Shown here: piece by piece, positions 8,477 through 16,170 of the stretch
Layout of the letters: the number at the start of each line of letters is the position of its first letter
How positions within the stretch are numbered: position 1 is the first letter of the stretch
Assembly: GCA_018831265.1 (NCBI GenBank)
Contig: JAHJCO010000010.1
Span: 1-45,120, forward strand
From: Actinomycetota bacterium
GTDB lineage: Bacteria; Actinomycetota; Geothermincolia; Fen-727; Anoxymicrobiaceae
Length of the DNA: 45,120 nucleotides
Reading direction: 5' to 3'
Notes under the pieces: model-generated
Databases searched by the model: none
What the model was told of the DNA's origin: nothing
Seen by the model: the letters and a program-made list of their open reading frames with translations, nothing else
Program-made: the position numbers and the translations under genes

Positions 8477-9412
8477 TTGGAGACCCCGGACGATGTTGTC
8501 GATCTCAGGGACATAACCAAATCGTATCGCGTCGGTTTCAGGCACGCCCGCAGAGAGGCGGTCTCCGGGCTGTCTCTTTCGGTGGGGCCCGGACAGATCT
8601 TCGGGCTTCTCGGCCCGAACGGAGCAGGTAAGACCACGACCCTCAAGGTCATGCTCGGGCTCGCCTTTCCGGACGCGGGAGAGGGAACCGTCCTCGGCAG
8701 GCCGCTCGGTGACCGGGAGGCGCACATGAGGCTGGGCTTCCTGCCGGAATCCCCGTACTTCTACGGGTTCCTCACCGCGGAGAAGGCGCTGCAGCTGTAC
8801 GGCAGGCTGTTCGGGCTCGACGCGGAGGTGCTCTCGGAGCGTTCGGCCCGGCTGCTGGATCTGGTGGGCATTCCGCGTGAGTCGCACCTCACCCTGGACA
8901 AGTACTCCAAGGGCATGCTCCAGCGCATCGGCATCGCCCAGGCTCTCATCAACGATCCCGAGCTCGTCATAATGGACGAGCCGTCCAGCGGGCTCGACCC
9001 CCTGGGTCAGAAGGAGATCCGCGACGTGCTGCTGGGGTTGCGCGAGGACGGCAAGACCATCCTGCTCTCGAGCCACCAGCTCTCCGAGGTGGAGAGCATC
9101 TGCGACAGTGTCAGCATCATCGACAGCGGCCGCGTGGTGATCGAGGGGTCCCTGTCCGAGCTGCTGACAGAGCCGGGCACGACCAGGATAACCCTTCGAG
9201 GCGGCGGCGAGGCGGCGGGGGCCGCCCTGGCGCCGCTCGCCACGAACGTTCGCCGGGACGAGGGTGAGATCATCATGGACGTGGCCGCCGATGACGCCTA
9301 CCGGGCCCTGGAAAAAGCATCGGAGCTGGGGCTCGGGCTCGTTTCGGTCGAACCGGCCCGCCGCTCCCTGGAGGACCTGTTCCTCGAGGCGGTCAGGGGG
9401 GACGGCCCTTGA
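8477..9412 (+). CDS. ABC transporter ATP-binding subunit (ABC-2 type exporter)
   Basis: The start is uncertain: TTG at 8477 (LETPDDVVDL) is preceded by GTGGAG at a good distance, while GTG at 8462 is an in-frame alternative. The product of about 311 residues has Walker A (GPNGAGKTTTLK), the Q-loop region (GFLPESPYFYGFLTAEKAL), a signature written YSKGMLQRIGIAQAL as in many ABC-2 exporters, Walker B (LVIMDEPSSGLDP) and the H-loop (LLSSHQLSEVE). A C-terminal domain of about 80 residues is typical of DrrA/CcmA-like ATPases. Its stop overlaps the TTG start of the permease gene (TTGA). The pair probably exports an unknown substrate, or builds or modifies a membrane assembly. Confidence 0.9.
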   Translation: METPDDVVDLRDITKSYRVGFRHARREAVSGLSLSVGPGQIFGLLGPNGAGKTTTLKVMLGLAFPDAGEGTVLGRPLGDREAHMRLGFLPESPYFYGFLTAEKALQLYGRLFGLDAEVLSERSARLLDLVGIPRESHLTLDKYSKGMLQRIGIAQALINDPELVIMDEPSSGLDPLGQKEIRDVLLGLREDGKTILLSSHQLSEVESICDSVSIIDSGRVVIEGSLSELLTEPGTTRITLRGGGEAAGAALAPLATNVRRDEGEIIMDVAADDAYRALEKASELGLGLVSVEPARRSLEDLFLEAVRGDGP

Positions 9413-10176
9413 GGAACACGCTCCTTATAGCCGGCAACGTGATAAAAGACGCGGCCCGTAAGAAGCTGTTCTACGTGGTGTTCCTGTTCGGGCTGGCGGT
9501 GTTGGGGCTCTCGCCTCTCCTCCCGACCTTCGACCTGGGGGTCAGGGCGCAGTTCCTCCGTGACATCTCGATCAGCCTGACCTCACTGTTCGGCGTGGTG
9601 ATGGCCGTGGTCCTCTCCGTAAACCTGATACCCGGCGAGGTCGACATGCGGACCATCTACAATATCCTCTCGAAGCCGGTAAGCCGGGCGCAGTACCTCG
9701 TCGGCAAGTACCTGGGCATCCTGGGGACGTTGGCGATCATACTCAGCGTGATGGCGCTGGAGATCCTCATCCTCGTCGGGGCCCGGCTCAGCCTCTTCAC
9801 TCCCGTGGTGCTGGAAGGAGTCCTCGCGGTGTTCCTGGAGGCGGCGGTAATCGCGGCTTTCTCACTGGGTCTCTCCACGTTCGCCTCGGCGCCTATCAAC
9901 GTGTTCGCCACCGCCCTCTTCTACCTGCTATGCCACGTGAAAACCGGCTTCCTGCACCAGAAGCTGATGGAGGGCGCGGGTGGCCTGGCGAGGGTGTTCA
10001 TGTGGGTGTTGTATTACCTTCTCCCGAACCTGGAGGACTTCAACGTCTCGCAGCAGGTGGGGTACGGAAGCGGGGTGACACTGAGCTACGCCCTGCGGAT
10101 CGCCGGGTACTCGATCCTGTTCAGCGCGATGTTCGTGTTCATCGGGTACCTCGTATTCAAGAGGCGGGACCTGTGA
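9409..10176 (+). CDS. ABC-2 type permease subunit
   Basis: The 255-residue integral membrane protein has about six hydrophobic helices, for example KLFYVVFLFGLAVLGLSPLL, GVVMAVVLSVNLIPG, and the final YSILFSAMFVFIGYLVF. The VDMRTIYNILSKPVSRAQYL segment after the second helix is typical of ABC-2 permeases of the NosY type, in which DVLSKPVSR-like motifs recur. It starts with a TTG overlapping the ATPase stop, and its own stop overlaps the next gene's GTG (GTGA). The three genes are therefore translationally coupled and probably form one complex. Confidence 0.88.
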   Translation: MRNTLLIAGNVIKDAARKKLFYVVFLFGLAVLGLSPLLPTFDLGVRAQFLRDISISLTSLFGVVMAVVLSVNLIPGEVDMRTIYNILSKPVSRAQYLVGKYLGILGTLAIILSVMALEILILVGARLSLFTPVVLEGVLAVFLEAAVIAAFSLGLSTFASAPINVFATALFYLLCHVKTGFLHQKLMEGAGGLARVFMWVLYYLLPNLEDFNVSQQVGYGSGVTLSYALRIAGYSILFSAMFVFIGYLVFKRRDL

Positions 10177-10859
10177 GCGGGCCGCGCGCAGAGGGTAAGC
10201 GCCGGCGCTTCACGGCGGTCGCCGTCGTGCTGGTGCTGGCGCTGCTGGGGGGTGCGGTCGCGATACAGTACTCGCTGGACGGCCGGACCACGGCCACGGC
10301 CTGGGATAAATCGGGGCCGTTCGACACCGTGCGCTCGCTGCTCGACGTGCTCGGCGGGGTCCGGGAATCCGTGGCGGCGTACTTCTGGACCAAGACCGAT
10401 ACCGTCTTCCACGAGTACCTGGGCGGCTCGGTGATGAAGGAGCAGGCCCTCTACCCGTACTACTGGCTGATGACCAGGCTCGACCCGCACTTCGTGATGC
10501 CGTACTACTTTGCGAGCTGGATACTCTGCCGCATGGGAAAGGTGGACCAGGGGTACGAGCTGGCGCTGGAAGGGCTGCGGAACAACCCCGAGTCGTGGGA
10601 GCTCCAGGAGAACCTGGCATCCATATACCTCTTCTTCAAGAGGGACCCCCGCAAGGCGCGCTACCACCTGCTACAGGCGCTGCGGCTGACCGGGGACCCC
10701 GAGGAGAAGGCGGTGGTGGCCCCGTTCCTTCACATTGTCGACCTGATAATCGCGGGCAAGCGGAGGATCCCAGAGACGGGCACCTTCACCCCGGCCGAGC
10801 GGCTCCACGAGGAGCAGCACCACCACGATGAGGAGCACGACCACGATGAGGAGCACTGA
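10173..10859 (+). CDS. Membrane-anchored TPR-like protein with His/Asp/Glu-rich tail
   Basis: The GTG at 10173 overlaps the permease stop and is chosen over a longer frame that would run back through the permease gene. The product has 228 residues. One transmembrane helix at about 12-33 anchors an extracytoplasmic domain. Helical TPR-like repeats follow: YYWLMTRLDPHFVMPYYFAS, QGYELALEGLRNNPESWELQ, then KARYHLLQALRLTGDPEEK. The C-terminus is a metal-binding-like stretch, with three consecutive His followed by DEEHDHDEEH. No catalytic motif is seen. Its position as third gene of an ABC-2 operon suggests an accessory or assembly subunit. The His-rich tail suggests binding of Zn, Ni or Cu, but that is inference. 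Confidence 0.8.
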   Translation: MSGPRAEGKRRRFTAVAVVLVLALLGGAVAIQYSLDGRTTATAWDKSGPFDTVRSLLDVLGGVRESVAAYFWTKTDTVFHEYLGGSVMKEQALYPYYWLMTRLDPHFVMPYYFASWILCRMGKVDQGYELALEGLRNNPESWELQENLASIYLFFKRDPRKARYHLLQALRLTGDPEEKAVVAPFLHIVDLIIAGKRRIPETGTFTPAERLHEEQHHHDEEHDHDEEH

Positions 10860-10873
10860 GGGGTCAATCCAAC

Positions 10874-11024
10874 GGGGTCAGGCTCAATTCAATGTCAGCT
10901 TCAATGCTGGACAACCAGTCACATCGTGACCCTGTATGTAGGTCGAGCAAGAGCGGGGCAACGTGGTGCGGCCCGAGATGAACGTCAATGCGACCTGGCT
11001 GTGACTTGAATCGTGCCTGACCCC
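10874..11024. repeat. Inverted-repeat element with GGGGTCAGGC ends
   Basis: The 151-bp segment begins GGGGTCAGGCTCAATTCAA and ends with the near-complement TTGAATCGTGCCTGACCCC. The arms of about 26 bases pair with a few mismatches. The interior has no ORF. The GGGGTCAGGC/GCCTGACCCC ends resemble repeats found beside REP-associated tyrosine transposases in other bacteria, which makes it a candidate non-autonomous mobile element. It lies between the convergent exporter operon and gltA. Confidence 0.7.
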
Positions 11025-11036
11025 TAGCGTAGTCAC
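11001..11036. repeat. 36-bp repeat, inverted partner of 12461-12496
   Basis: The reverse complement of 12461-12496 matches these 36 bases at 32 positions. Both copies begin GTGACT and end AGTCAC. This copy includes the right arm of the 10874-11024 element. The pair brackets gltA exactly. Confidence 0.85.
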
Positions 11037-11043
11037 TTTGTGT

Positions 11044-12438
11044 CTAGTAATCCCGCATGTAGGCATCCATCGCCACGGCAGCGGACTTCCCCGCGCCCAT
11101 CGCCTCGATGACGGTGGCGGAGCCGGTCACGATGTCACCCCCGGCGTAGAGTCCGGGCAGGCTGGTGGCGAAGCTCTCGGGATCCACCTGTATGTAGCCC
11201 CTGCGGTTGAGCTCCAGGTCGTCGACCGTCGATGTGAGCAGCGGGTTCGCGCCGGTCCCGATCGCCATCACCAGGACATCCACATCCAGTGTGAAGAAAT
11301 CCCCCGCCAGGGGGACCGGCCTGCGGCGCCCCGACTCGTCCGGCTCGCCCAGCTCCATACGCTGGCAGACCACGGCCCTGCACGAGCCCTGCTCCCCCAG
11401 CACCTCGACGGGGTTGGACAGCATGTGGAAGACGACGCCTTCCTCGGCGCCGTGCTCCACCTCCTCGACGCGCGCGGGCATCTCGACCCGGGAGCGCCTG
11501 TAGACTATGTTGACGCGCTCGGCACCCATCCTCAGCGCGGTCCGCGCCGAGTCCATGGCCACGTTACCGCCGCCCACCACCGCCACCCGGCGCCCCCTGC
11601 GTACCGGGGTGTCGTACTCGGGGAAGCTTCGCGCCAGCATGAGGTTGCTGCGGGTGAGAAACTCGTTGGCCGAGTAGACGCCGTTGAGGTTCTCCCCGGG
11701 TATCCCCATGAAGCCGGGCAGCCCCGCGCCGATGCCCACGAACACCGAGTCGTACATCTCCATCAGGCCCGCCAGGGTGACGGTCCGCCCCGCCACGAAG
11801 TCGAGCACGATCTCGACGCCCATGCGCTCCAGCATCCCCACCTCGCGGTCCACCACCCTCTGCGGCAGCCGGAACTCCGGTATCCCGTAGGTGAGCACTC
11901 CCCCGGCCACGTGCAGGGCTTCGTACACGGTGACCCTGTGCCCGAAGCGGGCCAGTTCCGCGGCGGCTGTGAGCCCGGCGGGCCCGGACCCGATCACGGC
12001 CGCCGATCTGCCGGTGGGCTCCGCGAGCTGCGGCACCAGCCCTTCTCCCTGCTCGGCCTCCCAGTCGGCGACGAACCGCTCGAGCTTGCCGATGGCCAGC
12101 GGGTCCCCTTTCTTCCCCAGGATGCACTGCTCCTCGCACTGAGTCTCCTGGGGGCACACCCGTCCGCAGACGCCCGGCAGGAGGTTCGCCTGCTTCACCA
12201 GGTCTATACCCTCCCGCGTCTTTCCCTCCTTGACCGCCGAGACAAAGCCCGGGATGTCTATGCCCACCGGGCAACCCTGCACGCAGGTCGGCTTGCGGCA
12301 CATCAGGCAGCGGTCCGCCTCCGCGCGCGCCTCGCCCGAGGCGTATCCCAGCGCGACCTCGTCGAAGTTGGTCGTGCGCTCGCCCGGCCCCTGCCTCCTG
12401 ACCGGGACCCGGTCCGGTTTCAGTCTCTTCGAAGCCAC
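11044..12438 (-). CDS. gltA: GltA-type NADPH-dependent glutamate synthase small-subunit-like oxidoreductase
   Basis: The 464-residue flavoprotein starts at GTG behind AGGGGAG. The N-terminal domain has clustered cysteines (CLMCRKPTCVQGCPVG, CGRVCPQETQCEEQC) that hold two [4Fe-4S] clusters. An FAD site follows (IGSGPAGLTAAAELA, about residue 148) and an NADPH site (VVGGGNVAMDSARTALRMGA, about 290). The C-terminal AGGDIVTGSATVIEAMGAGK closes the FAD fold. The size and layout match the homotetrameric GltA/SudA/NfnL-like family. It could be the electron-input subunit of glutamate synthase, the large subunit of a ferredoxin:NADP oxidoreductase (NfnAB), or sulfide dehydrogenase. No small NfnA/SudB partner lies beside it, so the precise role is open. 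It is bracketed by inverted 36-bp repeats. Confidence 0.9.
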   Translation of the reverse strand: MASKRLKPDRVPVRRQGPGERTTNFDEVALGYASGEARAEADRCLMCRKPTCVQGCPVGIDIPGFVSAVKEGKTREGIDLVKQANLLPGVCGRVCPQETQCEEQCILGKKGDPLAIGKLERFVADWEAEQGEGLVPQLAEPTGRSAAVIGSGPAGLTAAAELARFGHRVTVYEALHVAGGVLTYGIPEFRLPQRVVDREVGMLERMGVEIVLDFVAGRTVTLAGLMEMYDSVFVGIGAGLPGFMGIPGENLNGVYSANEFLTRSNLMLARSFPEYDTPVRRGRRVAVVGGGNVAMDSARTALRMGAERVNIVYRRSRVEMPARVEEVEHGAEEGVVFHMLSNPVEVLGEQGSCRAVVCQRMELGEPDESGRRRPVPLAGDFFTLDVDVLVMAIGTGANPLLTSTVDDLELNRRGYIQVDPESFATSLPGLYAGGDIVTGSATVIEAMGAGKSAAVAMDAYMRDY

Positions 12439-12460
12439 TCCGCTCCCCTCTGACCAGGAT

Positions 12461-12496
12461 GTGACTATGCTGGGGGTCAGGCGGGATTCAAGTCAC
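12461..12496. repeat. 36-bp repeat, inverted partner of 11001-11036
   Basis: It reads GTGACTATGCTGGGGGTCAG and onward to AGTCAC. It overlaps the stop codon of ispF (12493-12495), so the repeat supplies the end of that gene. Confidence 0.85.
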
Positions 12497-12966
12497 TTTT
12501 CGGCAAGGAGGACCACCGCGAAGGCCATGATACCCTCACCCCGGCCGGGGAAGCCCATCCCCTCGGTGGTGGTACCCTTCAGCCCGACGCGCCCGGGGTC
12601 AATGCCCAGGGCGGATGCGATCCGCCCGGTCATCTCGGCCCTGTACGGCGATATCCTCGGTTCCTCGCAGACGACCACAAGGTCGGCGTTATCCACGGCG
12701 AAGCCGCGCTCCCGGACCGACTCCATGACGCGCTCGAGCAGCTCCAGGCTGGAGGCGTCCCGGTAGGCCGGGTCGTCGTCCGGGAACATCTCACCTATGT
12801 CGCCCAGCCCGCCCGCGCCGAGCAGGGCGTCCATCAACGCGTGCAGGACCACGTCGGCATCCGAGTGCCCGCCCAGGCCGGTCGCGGCCGGTATCTCCAC
12901 TCCACCTAGCACGAGCCTCCTGCCCGGCTCGAACCTGTGGGCGTCCATCCCTGCCCCCACCCTCAT
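12493..12966 (-). CDS. ispF: 2-C-methyl-D-erythritol 2,4-cyclodiphosphate synthase
   Basis: The 157-residue enzyme of the MEP isoprenoid pathway converts CDP-methylerythritol 2-phosphate to MEcPP with release of CMP. The family signature is complete: metal ligands D8 and H10 (GAGMDAHRF), H42 in HSDADVVLHALMDALLGA, the GDIGEMFPDDDP loop, and KGTTTEGMGFPGRGEGI near the end. Its start overlaps the ispD stop by four bases, so the two steps are co-translated. The length is normal. Confidence 0.97.
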   Translation of the reverse strand: MRVGAGMDAHRFEPGRRLVLGGVEIPAATGLGGHSDADVVLHALMDALLGAGGLGDIGEMFPDDDPAYRDASSLELLERVMESVRERGFAVDNADLVVVCEEPRISPYRAEMTGRIASALGIDPGRVGLKGTTTEGMGFPGRGEGIMAFAVVLLAEK

Positions 12967-13658
12967 GGTCTGCTCCGGCTGCTCATGAGGAACTCAGCGA
13001 ATGCGAGGTCCTCGGGGTACGTGACTTTTATGTTGTAGCGGTCCGACTCGACCACCAGCACCGGCTCGCCCAGTCTTTCCAGCAGCGACGCGTCGTCGGT
13101 CCCGGCGAACCCGTCCTGAAGCGCCCTCAGGTGCGCCCGCTTCAGGACCTCGAGCCTGAATGCCTGGGGGGTCTGAACCGATACCAGGGCCTCACGCGCG
13201 ACGGTCTGGAGCACCTCCTCCGAGGCGACCTCCTTGAGGGTATCGGTGACAGGGATCGCCGTGATCGCTCCGGGCGCCCTGGAGAGCATCTCGAAGGTCC
13301 TCTCTATCAACGCGGGGGTCACCAGCGGCCGCGCCGCGTCGTGCACCACCACCTCGCCGGTCTCGCCGAGGAGCTGCAGGCCCCGCCACACCGACTCCTG
13401 CCGGCTGGCCCCGCCGCCGGCAACTGCCCACGCCTTGTCGATGCCGAGCTCCCGCAGGCGGTCGATGGTCCACTCGTCCAGCCTGTCCGGGGGAACGACC
13501 AGCACCACGCCCTCGACACAGGGCGCGCGCTGGAACGCCTCCAGCGAGTGGATCACCATCGGCCTGCCTCCAAGTGGCACCTCGAACTTGGGCACCGGGG
13601 CGCCCAGGCGGTCCCCCACTCCTGCAGCGACGATCAATCCGAAAGCCATCAAACGCAC
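12963..13658 (-). CDS. ispD: 2-C-methyl-D-erythritol 4-phosphate cytidylyltransferase
   Basis: The 231-residue enzyme transfers CMP from CTP to MEP. The nucleotide-binding start LIVAAGVGDRLGAPVPKFEV is intact; GVGDR replaces the usual GxGxR-M variants and the PK lysine is present. VVHDAARPLV, the TVKxV-like VTDTLKEV, QTPQAFRLEVLKRA, TDDASLLE and YNIKVTYPEDL follow. The start may be the GTG at 13658 or the ATG at 13649 (MAFGLIVAAG); neither has a clearly better ribosome site. It sits upstream of ispF in the usual ispDF order. Confidence 0.96.
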   Translation of the reverse strand: MRLMAFGLIVAAGVGDRLGAPVPKFEVPLGGRPMVIHSLEAFQRAPCVEGVVLVVPPDRLDEWTIDRLRELGIDKAWAVAGGGASRQESVWRGLQLLGETGEVVVHDAARPLVTPALIERTFEMLSRAPGAITAIPVTDTLKEVASEEVLQTVAREALVSVQTPQAFRLEVLKRAHLRALQDGFAGTDDASLLERLGEPVLVVESDRYNIKVTYPEDLAFAEFLMSSRSRP

Positions 13659-13705
13659 CGACCCCGGAGACCAACGGACTTTCCAGAAGTCGCAGGGGTG
13701 GGCTG

Positions 13706-13777
13706 CACGGCAGATGAAAGAAATGGTCTGAGGTATTCTTTCACGGCAGATGAAAGAAATGGTCTGAGGTATTCTTT
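13706..13777. repeat. Perfect tandem duplication of a 36-bp hairpin unit
   Basis: Two identical 36-base units (13706-13741 and 13742-13777) begin CACGGCAGATGAAAGAAATG. Each contains the inverted arms TGAAAGAA and TTCTTTCA around a 13-base loop. The array abuts the stop codon of the PIN-TRAM gene (13780-13782) and lies 47 bases upstream of the ispD start. Two tandem hairpins could terminate or stabilise the upstream transcript, or be a recent slippage duplication. Confidence 0.88.
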
Positions 13778-13779
13778 CA

Positions 13780-14829
13780 TCATTCTTCCTTCAGCTGGGT
13801 GAAGATCATCTTACCCGCGGGGGTCTGCAGCACGCTGGTGGCGATCACCGCCGCCTCGCGGCCTATCATCTTCTTACCGTGCTCGACTACCACCATGGTG
13901 CCGTCGTCGAGGTAGGCGACCCCCTGGTCGGGTTCCTTGCCTTCCCGGATGATCTTTACGTCGAGCCTCTCACCGGGGAGTACCGCCGGCTTGAGGGCGC
14001 TCGCCAGCTCGTTGATATTGAGTATCCCGACCCCCTGGATCTCGGCGACCTTGTTCAGGTTGAAGTCGTTGGTGACGAGCGGCATCCCGGTCATCTTGGA
14101 GAGCGCGGTCAGCTTGGCGTCGACGCTCATGAGCTCGGGGAAGTCCTGGTCGGTGATCTCGACCCTCACCCTGTCAAGCCGCTGCAGCGCGTTCAGGACG
14201 TCGAGGCCCCTGCGCCCGCGCGCCCTCTTCAGGGTGTCCGCCGAGTCGGCTATGCCCTGGAGCTCCTCGAGCACGAACCGGGGCACCACCACGCTGCCCT
14301 CCAGGAAGCCGGCGCGAGCGATGTCCACCACCCTGCCGTCTATAATCACGCTGGTATCCAGGATCCTGGCGGTCGGAGACGTCGACGCCCCGCCGAAGGT
14401 CGGGCCGAGCTTGAGCATTGCGGAGAGCTCGGACCTCTTTATGACCCCGATGCGGGTACCGGCGAAGCCGCACACCAGGAACAGGACCGCGGAGGCTACC
14501 GCGCCGGCGTACCCGAACTGGAAGAGTGCTACAGAAGGGAGCAGGGCCACCAGCAGCCCGACCAGCGCTCCGAGGAGTCCGAAGAAAAGGTCCGCTCCGG
14601 ACACCTTGTAGAACCAGGTGTCCATGCGGCCCAGTACGCTAGCGGTCGGCCTCCCCAACACGCCGCCGAGAACGTACCCCACCAGGAGCCCCAGGATAAT
14701 ACTTACGATGATTGCGAGAATCCGCTGGGGATCTCCGAAGATGTAGTTCTCGTTGAGCAGGATCGCGACCCGGTACCCCCCGTATGAGCAGATAAACATG
14801 CTCATCAGGCGTACCGCAACAACCACCAA
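13780..14829 (-). CDS. Membrane PIN-TRAM domain protein (YacL family)
   Basis: The 349-residue protein starts at TTG behind GGGGGGAT. Four transmembrane helices span about residues 5-140. A PIN nuclease domain follows at about 150-270, with acidic residues in ILDTSVIIDGRVVDI, ELMSVDAKLTAL and LVTNDFNLNKVAE. A TRAM RNA-binding domain ends it (about 280-345, GYV-like VAYLDDGTMVVVEHGKKMIG). This matches B. subtilis YacL and its actinobacterial relatives, predicted membrane-attached RNases. The carD-PIN/TRAM-ispD-ispF order is conserved in many Gram-positive genomes. The substrate is unknown. Confidence 0.93.
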   Translation of the reverse strand: MVVVAVRLMSMFICSYGGYRVAILLNENYIFGDPQRILAIIVSIILGLLVGYVLGGVLGRPTASVLGRMDTWFYKVSGADLFFGLLGALVGLLVALLPSVALFQFGYAGAVASAVLFLVCGFAGTRIGVIKRSELSAMLKLGPTFGGASTSPTARILDTSVIIDGRVVDIARAGFLEGSVVVPRFVLEELQGIADSADTLKRARGRRGLDVLNALQRLDRVRVEITDQDFPELMSVDAKLTALSKMTGMPLVTNDFNLNKVAEIQGVGILNINELASALKPAVLPGERLDVKIIREGKEPDQGVAYLDDGTMVVVEHGKKMIGREAAVIATSVLQTPAGKMIFTQLKEE

Positions 14830-14883
14830 TTGACATCCCCCCAGTTGCCGTCTGCGCCGTCATGCCGGCGGGCTGGATAGGGT

Positions 14884-15366
14884 TCATCTCCCCGAGAACA
14901 CCTCTTCCAGCATCCTCGCCGCTTTCTCGTCATCTATATTAAGCACGAATATGATCTCGCTCAAGAGTATCTGCTTGGCCTGGTTGAGCATCCTCTTCTC
15001 GCCGGTCGAGAGCCCCTTCTCGCGTTCCCTGATGGAGAGGTTGCGCACGACCTCGGCAACCTGGTACACGTCGCCGCTGCGTATCTTGTCGCGGTTCTTC
15101 TTGTAGCGGTGGTTCCAGTTGGTGGGCATCTGGCTCTGCTCCTGGCCCAGGACCTCGAAGACGGAGCGGACCTCTTTGCGCGGGATGACGCTTCGCAGTC
15201 CGACGTCGGTGGTGCTCTCTTCCGGAACGGTGATCTTGAGGTCTCCCCTGCAGAGGCTGAGCACGAAGTATTTCTTGCGCTCCCCCTCGCAGTCCCTGGT
15301 CTCGATCCTCTCGACGACTCCGGCCCCGTGATGCGGATAAACGACCTTGTCCCCCACGTTGAACAC
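14884..15366 (-). CDS. carD: CarD-family transcriptional regulator
   Basis: I take the GTG at 15366 (MFNVGDKVVYPHHGAGVV) as the start, since GGGAGA lies about ten bases upstream and CarD proteins normally begin this way; an ATG at 15390 would add eight residues. In the 160-residue product, residues 1-65 are the RNA-polymerase-interacting Tudor-like domain and the rest is the helical DNA-binding domain (W in PTNWNHRYKKNRDKI, then VAEVVRNLSIREREKGLSTG). CarD binds the RNAP beta subunit and stabilises open complexes at rRNA and housekeeping promoters. A divergent promoter pair lies upstream. Confidence 0.95.
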   Translation of the reverse strand: MFNVGDKVVYPHHGAGVVERIETRDCEGERKKYFVLSLCRGDLKITVPEESTTDVGLRSVIPRKEVRSVFEVLGQEQSQMPTNWNHRYKKNRDKIRSGDVYQVAEVVRNLSIREREKGLSTGEKRMLNQAKQILLSEIIFVLNIDDEKAARMLEEVFSGR

Positions 15367-15521
15367 TTTCCAACATCTCCCTTCCGGCACCAGGTCGGCG
15401 CTGGTTCAAGGCCCCCGCGAGGCCCGAGGGCGACCTTAAGACACCAACGGGAACCTCTTTGTGTTTCAGGGCGAAACTCTAATCGGAGAGCCTGTTGTCT
15501 CTATGTCGGACGAGCACGAAT

Positions 15522-15551
15522 ATGATAGCACAACGCTACCGGATGGGGCAA
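15522..15551 (-). promoter_or_regulatory. Probable sigma-70-type promoter of carD
   Basis: On the minus strand TTGCCC (15551-15546) is followed after 18 bases by TATCAT (15527-15522). The carD start is about 155 bases downstream, leaving a long leader that I could not assign to a known RNA element. Confidence 0.55.
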
Positions 15552-15575
15552 CAATTCGCATGATAAAAGCATTTC

Positions 15576-15605
15576 TTGACACTCGTTCGTCGTTGAAAAT
15601 ATAAT
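15576..15605 (+). promoter_or_regulatory. Strong sigma-70-type promoter
   Basis: A perfect TTGACA (15576-15581) and TATAAT (15600-15605) are separated by 18 bases. The start codon of the gene at 15656 lies 50 bases after the -10 box. This is the best promoter match in the window. Confidence 0.8.
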
Positions 15606-15655
15606 GAATCAACGGTCGCCAGGGGCTTTTCAAACCGGAAGACGGGGTCTATTAA

Positions 15656-16060
15656 ATGCCCAGGGAAATCGAAAACACCTGTAACGGGTTCCAGCAGACG
15701 GTGTCTCTGCACCTCATCCGCCACCGCAGCGTTCTCGACGTCATGACCAAGTACCAGGACGCCTGCTCGCGCGTGAACCGGGCGCTGGCGAAGGCGGTCA
15801 CCACCTGCGGCTGTCTCAAGGTCACGGCCGGCAAGCAGGAGCTGCCCGCCGACGCTTCGCTGAGCGAGATGAGCGAGTACGTCCAGACCCACCTGGAGGG
15901 CCACCTCTGCCCGAACTGCGCCGAGGTCATCGAGGAGGAGATGGGCAAGTCCATCTTCTTCATGGCGGCCATCTGCACGTTGACCGGCCTCGACCTGGCT
16001 CAAGTCATCCACGCCGAGAACGACCGCATAAGCACCCTCGGGTTCTACAGCCTCACCTGA
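15656..16060 (+). CDS. Small conserved cysteine-containing protein of unknown function
   Basis: The 134-residue soluble, mainly helical protein begins at ATG 15656 behind a consensus promoter but a poor ribosome site. It has seven cysteines: C9, C37, a C51-G-C53 pair, a C85-P-N-C88 pair and C107. The CxC and CxxC pairs could jointly hold zinc or an Fe-S cluster. The final ISTLGFYSLT and the SLHLIRHRSVLDVMTKYQDA segment look like conserved family blocks I associate with small Firmicutes/Actinobacteria proteins, but I cannot name a function. It is followed after 110 bases by another small Cys protein. Confidence 0.8.
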   Translation: MPREIENTCNGFQQTVSLHLIRHRSVLDVMTKYQDACSRVNRALAKAVTTCGCLKVTAGKQELPADASLSEMSEYVQTHLEGHLCPNCAEVIEEEMGKSIFFMAAICTLTGLDLAQVIHAENDRISTLGFYSLT

Positions 16061-16170
16061 GCGCGCCGCCGTTCGTCCTGCCCCCCGTCAATGCGCCTCC
16101 CGATTCATCCTGCTAACATAGTGGCTACTGGCCGGCGGTGGTCCGGCACGAAACACTGGAGGGGTCTCGG

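Noticed and set aside
13706..13777. CRISPR-like tandem 36-bp repeat
   Set aside because: Only two identical units with no spacer between them and no cas gene; it is a tandem duplication of a hairpin.
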